NCBI GenBank assembly: GCA_029050995.1
Contig: JAIDLO010000166.1
Span: 1 to 16,085 of the forward strand
DNA: 16,085 bases
Direction: 5' to 3'
DNA from: Eubacterium sp.
GTDB taxonomy: Bacteria; Bacillota; Clostridia; Oscillospirales; Acutalibacteraceae
The translations under genes were made by a program, and so were the position numbers. The notes under the pieces were generated by a model that was not told the DNA's origin, did no database searches, and saw only the letters and a list, made by a program, of their open reading frames with translations. Numbering within the stretch: position 1 is the stretch's first letter; each line of letters starts with the position of its first letter. This document shows positions 7,006 through 14,009 of the stretch, piece by piece.

Positions 7006-8463
7006 ATGAACAAAAACAAAACCTTATCCGTTTCATCTGCGCTGATTTATGCCATGGGTATTTTTGGCGTCCAGATCTTTATCGGATATATGAACAGCTT
7101 TCAGACGGAATTCTACAACAAAATGTACTCCTCGTTTGATAGCAGCATTTTCTACGCATCTGCCATTATCATCTTTGTTGCAAAGCTGATAAGCTGCCTT
7201 TTTGATCCGCTGATTGGCGCAATGATTGATAAAAGCGAATTAAAGGGCGGCAAAATGCGCCCTTGGGTGCTTCGCAGTGCGTTTCCGCTTGCTGTGCTTA
7301 CAACGCTGATTTTTGTTTATATTCCGTTTGATCAATTCGGTGGTAAAATTCTTCTTTATGCTTATATAACAGTAACAACTGTTCTTTGGAATATTGCAAT
7401 GAGCTTTGCCGATATTCCGTCGCAGGGTATGCTTTCTCTGCTCTCTCCCGATGCGGATGAAAGAAATGTTGCCGCAAGCTTTTCAAATATTGCAAAAAGC
7501 ATGGCGCTTGCGCTTCCCGGTGTGTTCGTAACAGTTGTTATGATGATTATCGGTATGATAAAAGGCGAGGGCAATTATGAGGATAAGGAATACTATCTTA
7601 TAACAGCGCTTGTTTTCTTCGTAATCGGAACATCGCTTATCCTTTTAATGTATAAGAAAAATAAGGAAGCCGTTGAAAGCTCCAAATCCGCGCAGACCGT
7701 TTCTATCAAAGAAATGTTTCGTGAAATGAAAATGAATAAAATGATTTTTATTGTTTTTCTGATCAATATGCTTGGCTTTGCTCGTGCAATGGGGCTTATA
7801 GTATGCGTGCAGGCAAATGGTGCTTTAATCGGTAAAATCAATCTGTTCGGTATGGTTATGGACACTACGGCTGATGCAACCTGGCTTCCCGGTATTCTCG
7901 GCGGAGTTTCGGGCTTTATCGGCATCTGTATTGTTCCGTTGATTAATAAAAAACTTGGCGAAAAGAAAACCTATATCGGCTTTTCCATTGCAACCTTTAT
8001 TTTCAATATGGCAGTTACGGTTTTCTATTGGTTGCTCCCACAGGAAAGTGCTTTAAGATATGGAAATACGGCACTTTATATGATTATGGCTTTCCAATTT
8101 TTAACAGGATTTCTTACTGCCGCAAATACATATATTCCGCTTGTTATGACTGCCGATATCGTTGATTACCGCCTTTATAAAACAGGCGAGCGTAAAGAGG
8201 GCGTTAATTTCGCAATATTAAGCCTTTCCATAAAATTGAGCAATGCAATCTGCGTTGCGGTCGGTCTGCTTCTGATTGCGGCTTCGGGCTATACGCAGGT
8301 TGTTTATGAAACGGGCAGTATCCCTGCTAAAATGCAGAATATTATTATGTTTTCGTATATGGGCTTTGTCGGTGTTTCAGCGCTGATCAGTGCAATTCCG
8401 ATGTTCTTCTATAAAATAGATAATAAAGTGAAAGCTGAAATGCGAAAGGACAATAATTTATAA
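7006..8463 (+). CDS. MFS sugar/cation symporter of the GPH (MelB-like) family
   Basis: Inner-membrane secondary transporter of 485 aa with about twelve hydrophobic segments. It belongs to the glycoside-pentoside-hexuronide:cation symporter group: an N-terminal YAMGIFGVQIFIGYMNSFQTEFY, then the family signature after helix 2, DPLIGAMIDKSELKGGKMRPWVL (about 67-89), and NIAMSFADIPSQGMLSLLSPDADERN (about 124-149). In MelB the aspartate of the DPxxG loop contributes to cation binding, so import of a sugar or glycoside with Na+ or H+ is likely. The exact substrate cannot be told. AAGGGG (6993-6998) lies 7 nt before the ATG. It sits alone between pyrG and the transketolase genes; adjacency to transketolase would fit pentose use but is weak evidence. 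Confidence 0.88.
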   Translation: MNKNKTLSVSSALIYAMGIFGVQIFIGYMNSFQTEFYNKMYSSFDSSIFYASAIIIFVAKLISCLFDPLIGAMIDKSELKGGKMRPWVLRSAFPLAVLTTLIFVYIPFDQFGGKILLYAYITVTTVLWNIAMSFADIPSQGMLSLLSPDADERNVAASFSNIAKSMALALPGVFVTVVMMIIGMIKGEGNYEDKEYYLITALVFFVIGTSLILLMYKKNKEAVESSKSAQTVSIKEMFREMKMNKMIFIVFLINMLGFARAMGLIVCVQANGALIGKINLFGMVMDTTADATWLPGILGGVSGFIGICIVPLINKKLGEKKTYIGFSIATFIFNMAVTVFYWLLPQESALRYGNTALYMIMAFQFLTGFLTAANTYIPLVMTADIVDYRLYKTGERKEGVNFAILSLSIKLSNAICVAVGLLLIAASGYTQVVYETGSIPAKMQNIIMFSYMGFVGVSALISAIPMFFYKIDNKVKAEMRKDNNL

Positions 8464-8471
8464 TTTTACTA

Positions 8472-8500
8472 TTGCAGTATTTTTGTAAAAATGTTAAAAT
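8472..8500 (+). promoter_or_regulatory. Likely promoter of the transketolase operon
   Basis: TTGCAG (8472-8477), 17-bp spacer, TAAAAT (8495-8500), about 85 bp upstream of the transketolase start. The match is good but not perfect, and the untranslated leader of about 78 nt shows no clear structure. Confidence 0.5.
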
Positions 8501-8585
8501 GTTTTCAGCAAAAAGATATCCGTCAATAAAGAATAAAATCTGTAGATTTATGTTTTGTTGGCAGCAGTAAAAAGGAGTTAAGTTT

Positions 8586-9428
8586 ATGGACAATAAGCAG
8601 AAAAAAGAGCTTCAGATTCTTGCGGCTAAAATCCGCCTTGGAATTATTGAGGGCACTTATCATGCAAAAGCCGGTCATCCGGGCGGAAGCCTTTCGGCAG
8701 CAGATGTGCTTGCCTATCTTTATGGCAAGGAAATGAGAATTGACGCAAAGAATCCTAAAATGGAGGAGAGAGATCGCTTTGTTCTTTCAAAAGGACATGC
8801 TGCACCTGCACTTTATAGTACACTTGCAAATACAGGCTTCTTCCCTGTTGAGGATTTAAAAACGCTTCGTCATATCGGCTCTTATCTTCAGGGCCATCCG
8901 AATATGAATACAGTTCCCGGTGTTGATATGAGCACAGGCTCTCTCGGCCAGGGCATCAGCGCTGCCTGCGGAATGGCAAAGGGTGCAAAATATTTCGGTA
9001 AGGATATTAATGTATATACAATACTTGGTGACGGCGAAATTGAAGAAGGTCAGGTTTGGGAGGCTATGATGCTTGCTTCTCAGTATAAGCTTGATAATCT
9101 CTGCGTTATCATTGATGTAAACGGTCTTCAGATAGACGGCTCCTGCGAGGAAGTTATGAACGCAGAGCCTATTGATAAAAAGGTTGCTGCTTTCGGTTTT
9201 GACTATGTTGTTATAGACGGCAATGATTTAGATGAAATTGAAAAAGCTTTCGAGCTGTTCCATAAGAGTGAAAAGCCATTTGCAATTATTATGAAAACAG
9301 TTAAGGGCAAGGGCGTATCCTATATGGAAAATGTAGTTGGCTGGCACGGTAAAGCGCCGAATACTGAGGAATACGAAATCGCAATGGCAGAGCTTAATGC
9401 AAAGCTTGTTGAATTAGAGGAGGCGTAA
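8586..9428 (+). CDS. Transketolase, N-terminal (thiamine-diphosphate binding) subunit
   Basis: First half of a split transketolase (280 aa), which moves two-carbon ketol units between sugar phosphates in the non-oxidative pentose phosphate pathway. Seen here: AKAGHPGGSLSAAD with H31, LSKGHAAPALY with H71, LQGHPN with H104, and the Mg/ThDP motif GDGEIEEGQ (148-156) with the partner N179. The protein ends where the pyrimidine-binding domain of a full-length enzyme would begin. AAAGGAG (8571-8577) is 8 nt before the ATG. Only 3 nt separate its stop from the second subunit gene, so both are made from one message and should form a heterotetramer. Split transketolases are usual in Clostridia and archaea. 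Confidence 0.96.
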   Translation: MDNKQKKELQILAAKIRLGIIEGTYHAKAGHPGGSLSAADVLAYLYGKEMRIDAKNPKMEERDRFVLSKGHAAPALYSTLANTGFFPVEDLKTLRHIGSYLQGHPNMNTVPGVDMSTGSLGQGISAACGMAKGAKYFGKDINVYTILGDGEIEEGQVWEAMMLASQYKLDNLCVIIDVNGLQIDGSCEEVMNAEPIDKKVAAFGFDYVVIDGNDLDEIEKAFELFHKSEKPFAIIMKTVKGKGVSYMENVVGWHGKAPNTEEYEIAMAELNAKLVELEEA

Positions 9429-9431
9429 GGA

Positions 9432-10373
9432 ATGGCAGAAGTTAAAAATATTGCAACAAGAGACAGCTACGGCACAGCGCTGAAAGAGCTTGCAGCAGAG
9501 GGCGCAGAAAATCTTGTTGTTCTTGATGCAGACCTTTCCGCTGCAACAAAAACAGGCATTTTCAAGAAAGAATATCCTGAAAGACATTTTAACTGCGGTA
9601 TCGCAGAATCAAATATGGTTTCCGTTGCTGCCGGTTTAAGCACAATGGGCCTTGTTCCGTTTGCTTCCAGCTTTGCAATGTTTGCAGCAGGCAGAGCATT
9701 TGAGCAAATCAGAAACTCAATCGGATATCCGCATCTTAATGTTAAAATCGGTGCAACCCACGCAGGTATCTCTGTTGGCGAGGACGGCGCTTCTCATCAG
9801 TGCTGTGAGGATTTTGCGCTTATGCGTTCCATTCCGGGTATGGTTGTAATCTGCCCTGCGGATGATGTTGAAGCAAAGCAGGCTGTTAAGGCTGCATATA
9901 AATACGAAGGTCCTGTTTATTTAAGATTCGGCAGACTCGCTGTTCCTGTTTTCCATGATGAAAGCTATCAGTTTGAAATCGGCAAGGGCGAGGTTGTTAA
10001 AGAGGGCGGTGATGTAACCATTATTGCAAACGGCTTAATGGTTGCCGAGGCAATTGAAGCAGGAAAGGTGCTTGAGGCAGACGGCATTAACGCTGAAATT
10101 ATCAATATCGCAACAATCAAACCGCTTGATGAAGAGCTTGTTGTTGCATCTGCAAAGAAAACAGGCAAGGTCATTACTGTTGAAGAACATAATATTATCG
10201 GCGGTCTTGGCGAAGCAGTCTGTGCATGCCTTTCGGAAAAATGCCCGACTCCTGTTAAAAGAATCGGCGTAAATGATGAATTTGGCCACAGCGGTCCTGC
10301 AAAGGAGCTTCTTAAACAGTTTGGTTTAAGCGCTGAAAACATTGTTAAGGTTACTAAAGAATTTGTTAAATGA
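9432..10373 (+). CDS. Transketolase, C-terminal subunit
   Basis: Second half of the split transketolase, 313 aa. It holds the pyrimidine-binding domain with the catalytic glutamate E59 in NCGIAESNM, which activates the aminopyrimidine ring of thiamine diphosphate, and the substrate-phosphate regions THAGISVGEDGASHQ and YLRFGR. The C-terminal transketolase domain (about 190-313) contains VEEHNIIGGLGEAV and FGHSGPAKELL. The ribosome site GGAGG (9419-9423) is inside the end of the upstream gene, 8 nt before the ATG, consistent with coupled translation and 1:1 subunit production. A strong terminator follows 7 nt after the stop. A 1-deoxyxylulose-5-phosphate synthase reading is unlikely because that enzyme is a single longer chain. 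Confidence 0.96.
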   Translation: MAEVKNIATRDSYGTALKELAAEGAENLVVLDADLSAATKTGIFKKEYPERHFNCGIAESNMVSVAAGLSTMGLVPFASSFAMFAAGRAFEQIRNSIGYPHLNVKIGATHAGISVGEDGASHQCCEDFALMRSIPGMVVICPADDVEAKQAVKAAYKYEGPVYLRFGRLAVPVFHDESYQFEIGKGEVVKEGGDVTIIANGLMVAEAIEAGKVLEADGINAEIINIATIKPLDEELVVASAKKTGKVITVEEHNIIGGLGEAVCACLSEKCPTPVKRIGVNDEFGHSGPAKELLKQFGLSAENIVKVTKEFVK

Positions 10374-10379
10374 TTAATG

Positions 10380-10411
10380 CAGAGGGTATTCGTTTGAATA
10401 TCCTCTGTTTT
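10380..10411 (+). terminator. Intrinsic terminator of the transketolase operon
   Basis: CAGAGGGTATTC (10380-10391) pairs with GAATATCCTCTG (10396-10407), 12 bp with one G-U, loop GTTT, then TTTT. It lies directly after the transketolase stop. No clear promoter fits between it and the next gene (about 16 bp), so the HAD genes may depend on read-through. Confidence 0.88.
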
Positions 10412-10427
10412 GATAAAAGGTATATTT

Positions 10428-11252
10428 ATGAATATAAAATTAATTGCCGTTGATATGGACGGAACGCTGCTTGATGATTCTTCAAAGGTTGGCGAAGAAA
10501 ACTTAAAGGCAATAAGGCGGTTGAGCGAAAGGGGAATTCTCATTGTTCCCGTTACAGGCAGAACCTATAATGAAATTCCTGCTGAAGTACGAAATGAAGA
10601 ATGTGTTCGGTATTTCGTTTTTTCAAACGGCTCGGGAATTTATGATCGAGATAAGGGAATTGTTTATTCCTCAACGATTGAACGGGATACAGCCGTCGGC
10701 ATTTATTCTCTGCTTGCCTCCTATGAAACCTTTATTGAGGTATACAGCGGCGGATATCCCTGGGCAGATAAGAATAAGCTGAATGAAGAAAGTTTTGAAT
10801 ATTATAGAATCAATCCGATTTTCCGCAAGGTTATCATTGGCAGCAGAAGAAAGGCAGAAAATTTTGCTGAAATGCTTGAAAATGAAAGCCTGAAAACAGA
10901 GCTTTTTGATGCTTTTTTCAGAGATATGCATGATCGGGCAGAATGCCTTGAAAAATTGAATACCCTGTATCCTGAAATAGAGGTTGTCAGCTCAATGGGC
11001 AATAACCTTGAAATTATGAATCGCGGAACACATAAAGGGACAGGGCTTGAAAGGCTCTGCAAAATGCTTTCTCTTGATATCGGGAAAACGCTTGCACTCG
11101 GCGACAGCAAAAATGATATTGATATGTTTGAAACGGCTGGTGTTTCCTATGCTGTTTCAAATGCGTGTGATGAAATCAAAGCGATTGCAAACGGCATAGT
11201 CTGCTCCAATAATGAAAATGTAATTCAATATGTTGAGGAAAATCTTTTATGA
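10428..11252 (+). CDS. HAD-superfamily hydrolase, Cof-type (subfamily IIB)
   Basis: Soluble phosphatase of about 274 aa. HAD motifs are complete: D9-x-D11 in VDMDGTLLDD (nucleophile and acid/base), T43 in PVTGR, K203 in NRGTHKGTGL, and GDSKND (225-230) for Mg binding. The large alpha/beta cap between motifs II and III (about 80-190) marks Cof-type IIB enzymes, which dephosphorylate sugar phosphates, FMN, PLP or similar small molecules; the substrate cannot be predicted. I chose the ATG at 10428, with AAAGG 7 nt upstream, rather than a TTG at 10410 inside the terminator T-run. Its stop overlaps the next HAD gene by 4 nt (ATGA), so the two are translationally coupled. Confidence 0.93.
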   Translation: MNIKLIAVDMDGTLLDDSSKVGEENLKAIRRLSERGILIVPVTGRTYNEIPAEVRNEECVRYFVFSNGSGIYDRDKGIVYSSTIERDTAVGIYSLLASYETFIEVYSGGYPWADKNKLNEESFEYYRINPIFRKVIIGSRRKAENFAEMLENESLKTELFDAFFRDMHDRAECLEKLNTLYPEIEVVSSMGNNLEIMNRGTHKGTGLERLCKMLSLDIGKTLALGDSKNDIDMFETAGVSYAVSNACDEIKAIANGIVCSNNENVIQYVEENLL

Positions 11253-11926
11253 TAACGAATGTTTTAATGGATGTTGATAATACGCTGCTGGATTTTAATA
11301 AATGCGCGGAAGAGGCAATTAAAATCGGCTTTGAAAAATGGAATATTGCGTACAATGCTTCTGTTTTTCCTGTGTTTTTAGAGGTAAATGACAGCCTTTG
11401 GCGAAAAATTGAAACAGGCGAAATGGATAAAAAAACGCTTTATCAGCTCAGATGGAAAACGATTTTTGAACGGCTTGGCATACAGGCAGACGGCCCTGCC
11501 TTTGAGCAGGATTTCAGAACGATTTTTTCAGACAGCAAAGAACCTGTTGACGGTGCTTATGAAATTCTTACGTATTTAACGGAAAAGTATACAGTTTCCG
11601 TTGCAAGCAATGCATCCTATCAACAGCAATTAAAAAGGCTGTCCAATGCGGATATGCTGAAATACTTTACGCATATTTTCAATTCCGAGCAAATCGGCTA
11701 CCCAAAGCCCGAGCCGAAATTTTTTGATGCCTGCTTTGAAAAGCTCGGCAATATCCCGAAGGAAGAGATTATCATAATCGGGGATTCGCTTTCGGCGGAT
11801 ATAAACGGCGGAGCGGCTTATGGAATCAAAACGCTGTGGTTTAATTACGGTAAAGCGGAGATTCCAAATAATGTAAATGCAGATTTTATTGTAAATTCAC
11901 TTGACGAAATTAAGAATATATTATAA
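11249..11926 (+). CDS. HAD-superfamily hydrolase, YjjG/YfnB-like (subfamily IA)
   Basis: Soluble HAD phosphatase of 225 aa. Motif I is D8-x-D10 in LMDVDNTLLDF, motif II is S120 in VASNAS, motif III is K153 in GYPKPEPKFF, and motif IV is GDSLSADI (178-185). The helical cap after motif I (about 16-95) and the motif I neighbourhood resemble the YjjG/YfnB group, which includes house-cleaning nucleotidases acting on pyrimidine nucleoside monophosphates. That role would suit a neighbourhood with pyrG, but the substrate is inferred. It overlaps the upstream HAD gene by 4 nt and is followed after 26 nt by the secreted Fn3 protein, with no terminator between. Confidence 0.9.
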   Translation: MITNVLMDVDNTLLDFNKCAEEAIKIGFEKWNIAYNASVFPVFLEVNDSLWRKIETGEMDKKTLYQLRWKTIFERLGIQADGPAFEQDFRTIFSDSKEPVDGAYEILTYLTEKYTVSVASNASYQQQLKRLSNADMLKYFTHIFNSEQIGYPKPEPKFFDACFEKLGNIPKEEIIIIGDSLSADINGGAAYGIKTLWFNYGKAEIPNNVNADFIVNSLDEIKNIL

Positions 11927-11952
11927 ATTATAGAAAGAAAGGGTGGATGAAA

Positions 11953-13794
11953 ATGAAAAAAACAGCAAGTCTTTTAATCGCATTCCTGATTGTGCTTTGT
12001 GTAACCGTCGGAGTGGGTATTTCTGTTTATGCCGATAATAATGATATGAATATTACGGAAGATGTAGCAGAACCGGCAAACCCAATCGTTCCCGAGGACA
12101 CAACTGCACCGGATGAAATAACCGATCCGGAGGATACAACTGATCCAGAGGATACAACTGATCCAGAGGATACAACAGACCCAGAGGATACAACAGATCC
12201 GGAGGACACGACTGATCCTGAGGACACAACCGACCCAGAGGACACGACTGATCCTGAGGATACGACTGATCCGGAGAACACAACCGATCCAGAGGATACA
12301 ACTAATCCGGAGGATACCACAGATCCGGAAGACTCAACCAATCCTACAGATCCAACGGACCCAACAGATCCAACAGACCCTACCGACCCGACAGACCCAA
12401 CCGAGCCGGATGATCCTGTTCAGCTTGAAGCACCGACAGCCGAATTAATTATTAATGATAACGGCTCATTAACAATTACCTGGAATGAAATTGAAGGTGC
12501 TGATCTGTATGAGGTTTATATTCTGAATAACGGTACAGGCGAATATCAGCTTAGTAAAGTTACAGATAAAACAAGCTTAAGCACGCCGAACACAGTTCAA
12601 TATGGTGTTAAATATTCCTACAAGATAAGAGCAATCAATTTAGAAGACGATACGGTTGCTTCTGATTTCAGTAATGTTGTTACAGGCACAAATAAAAAGC
12701 TGCTTCAAACGCCGACACTTTCTGTTAAGGAAAATTCAAACGGAACATTTACGCTTTCGTGGAAAGCCATTGCAGGTGTTGAAAGCTATCAGCTTTGCCA
12801 GAGAAATGATGACGGCACTTTCAGATTGCTGAAAACAACGACAGCAACCTCTGTTACAACTGCTGTTGAAGCATATGAAACAGAATGTGCATTTAAAGTG
12901 AGAGCGGTAACAGACAGTAATGTGGATGCAACCTCTGCATTCAGCAACATTGTAACTGCAACAAATACCAAAAAGCTTCAGACACCAACGCTTAAAGTAA
13001 CCGTAAATTCAAGCGGTACCTTTAAGTTCTCCTGGAATAAAATAGCAGGTGCTGATAAGTATCAGATTTATGTTAAGAATGCAGACGGCTCATACAAGCT
13101 TTATAAAACTGTAAAGGGAACATCTGTAACATCCGGTGTTCAAACCTATAATAAGCAGTATACTTATAAAGTAAGAGCCGTAAACAACGAGAACAGCTCT
13201 GCAACATCTGCTTACAGTAAAACTGTAAGTGCGAAGAACACAAAGAAGCTTGGAACGCCAACGCTTAAAGCATCCGTAAATTCAAATGGTACCTTTAAGC
13301 TTTCATGGAATAAAATAACGGGTGCTGATCAATATAAGGTTTATGTTAAGAATTCAGACGGAAAATATAAGCTTTATAAAACCGTAAAGGGAACATCTGT
13401 AACAACAGGTGTAAACGAATATAATAAGACATACACTTATAAAGTAAAAGCAGTGAACAGCAAGAAGAGCGCAATCACTTCTGCTTACAGTAATACGGTA
13501 GATGTTAAGAATACGAAAAAGCTTCAGGCACCAAGCAATGTTAAGGTTTCAGTAAATAAGAATGGTTCATTTAAAATTACCTGGAAAAAAGTAACAGGCG
13601 CTGATAAGTATCAGGTTTATGTTATGGACAGCAGAACAAAGAAATATACATTGCTGAAAACAACAACCTCAAATAGTGTTACAACAGGTGTTGCTACGAA
13701 GGGTGTAACTTATAAATATAAAGTAAGGGCAGTTAAAAATTCAAAAAGCTCTGCAACCTCGGCATACAGCTCTGTTGTCAGCAAAAAAAGATAA
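11953..13794 (+). CDS. Secreted protein: acidic DPEDTT-repeat stalk and five Fn3-like modules
   Basis: Exported protein of about 613 aa. An N-terminal signal peptide (MKKTASLLIAFLIVL..., likely cut after SVYA, about residue 28) leads to a low-complexity acidic region: twelve hexapeptides of the DPEDTT type (DNA 12124-12339), then NPT and six DPT tripeptides. Five modules of about 91-93 aa follow, starting near residues 157, 250, 342, 433 and 524, each with a SxTITW/FKLSW strand, Y-x-V/I-Y, and YxYKVRAV, i.e. fibronectin type III-like folds. The modules are lysine-rich while the stalk is strongly acidic. There is no LPXTG, SLH, cell-wall-binding repeat or catalytic domain; the chain ends SKKR after the fifth module. 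An adhesion or matrix role is plausible but unproven. The ATG at 11953 suits the GGGTGG site better than the one at 11947. Confidence 0.85.
   Translation: MKKTASLLIAFLIVLCVTVGVGISVYADNNDMNITEDVAEPANPIVPEDTTAPDEITDPEDTTDPEDTTDPEDTTDPEDTTDPEDTTDPEDTTDPEDTTDPEDTTDPENTTDPEDTTNPEDTTDPEDSTNPTDPTDPTDPTDPTDPTDPTEPDDPVQLEAPTAELIINDNGSLTITWNEIEGADLYEVYILNNGTGEYQLSKVTDKTSLSTPNTVQYGVKYSYKIRAINLEDDTVASDFSNVVTGTNKKLLQTPTLSVKENSNGTFTLSWKAIAGVESYQLCQRNDDGTFRLLKTTTATSVTTAVEAYETECAFKVRAVTDSNVDATSAFSNIVTATNTKKLQTPTLKVTVNSSGTFKFSWNKIAGADKYQIYVKNADGSYKLYKTVKGTSVTSGVQTYNKQYTYKVRAVNNENSSATSAYSKTVSAKNTKKLGTPTLKASVNSNGTFKLSWNKITGADQYKVYVKNSDGKYKLYKTVKGTSVTTGVNEYNKTYTYKVKAVNSKKSAITSAYSNTVDVKNTKKLQAPSNVKVSVNKNGSFKITWKKVTGADKYQVYVMDSRTKKYTLLKTTTSNSVTTGVATKGVTYKYKVRAVKNSKSSATSAYSSVVSKKR
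12124..12402 (+). repeat. 18-bp/9-bp coding tandem repeat (DPEDTT, then DPT)
   Basis: Twelve in-frame 18-bp units (12124-12339) encode DPEDTT with only four variants (DPENTT, NPEDTT, DPEDST and perfect copies), then seven 9-bp units encode NPT/DPT (12340-12402). Codons differ freely between units (GAT/GAC, CCA/CCG/CCT, ACA/ACG/ACT/ACC) although the peptide is nearly invariant. Confidence 0.95.
12976..13521 (+). repeat. Tandem duplication of a 273-bp Fn3 module
   Basis: Modules 3 (12976-13248) and 4 (13249-13521) are both exactly 273 bp and share long identical DNA stretches, for example AAGCTTTATAAAAC...GTAAAGGGAACATCTGTAAC, whereas modules 1, 2 and 5 are more diverged. This looks like a fairly recent unequal duplication inside the gene. 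Confidence 0.75.
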
Positions 13795-13809
13795 TGAAAT
13801 CTTAATCGT

Positions 13810-13837
13810 GTGGGCGGGTATTTCCCGCCCGCTTTTT
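13810..13837 (+). terminator. Intrinsic terminator after the Fn3 protein gene
   Basis: GGGCGGG (13812-13818) and CCCGCCC (13824-13830) form a 7-bp GC stem, extended by G-C and U-G pairs, with loop TATTT, followed by TTTTT (13833-13837). It lies 16 bp after the stop. Confidence 0.9.
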
Positions 13838-13838
13838 G

Positions 13839-13865
13839 TTTGTAAATACTACGAATATTTACAAA
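13839..13865. repeat. AT-rich 10-bp inverted repeat
   Basis: TTTGTAAATA (13839-13848) and TATTTACAAA (13856-13865) are perfect inverted arms around a 7-nt centre. It sits just upstream of the promoter of the phosphoribosyltransferase-like gene, so it could be an operator; it has no following T-run on either strand beyond the arms. Confidence 0.45.
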
Positions 13866-13883
13866 AAAGGAATAAAAAATAAA

Positions 13884-13912
13884 TTTATACAATCTGTGCT
13901 TTTGTGTATAAT
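13884..13912 (+). promoter_or_regulatory. Promoter of the phosphoribosyltransferase-like gene
   Basis: A perfect -10 TATAAT (13907-13912) follows TTTATA (13884-13889) with a 17-bp spacer. The ~90-nt leader that follows contains GCCC, GGGC and GCCC segments that could pair alternatively, but the stems are only 4 bp and I do not claim a switch. Confidence 0.55.
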
Positions 13913-14009
13913 TACTAAAACAAGCCCGAACTTTTCTACATGGGCGATTATTGAAATAGAGCCCGATTTGATGTAAAATATAGAAATGAAAAGTAAAAGG
14001 CGGACAGAA

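Noticed and set aside
9968..10543. 191-codon minus-strand frame spanning the transketolase end, terminator and HAD start
   Set aside because: It crosses three well-supported plus-strand features, is Ser/Pro-rich low complexity and has no family resemblance.
11980..12002. Lipoprotein lipobox in the Fn3 protein signal peptide
   Set aside because: The only cysteine is in IVLC within the hydrophobic core, with Leu at -1, which does not match a lipobox; a normal signal peptidase site after SVYA is better.
12027..12341. Long minus-strand frame encoding a VVSSGS-type repeat opposite the DPEDTT region
   Set aside because: It is the mirror of the coding repeat on the plus strand, has no ribosome site, and its periodicity follows entirely from the 18-bp units.
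12124..12402. Possible CRISPR or VNTR array
   Set aside because: Units are contiguous 18-bp and 9-bp in-frame codons without spacers, inside a well-supported secreted protein gene.
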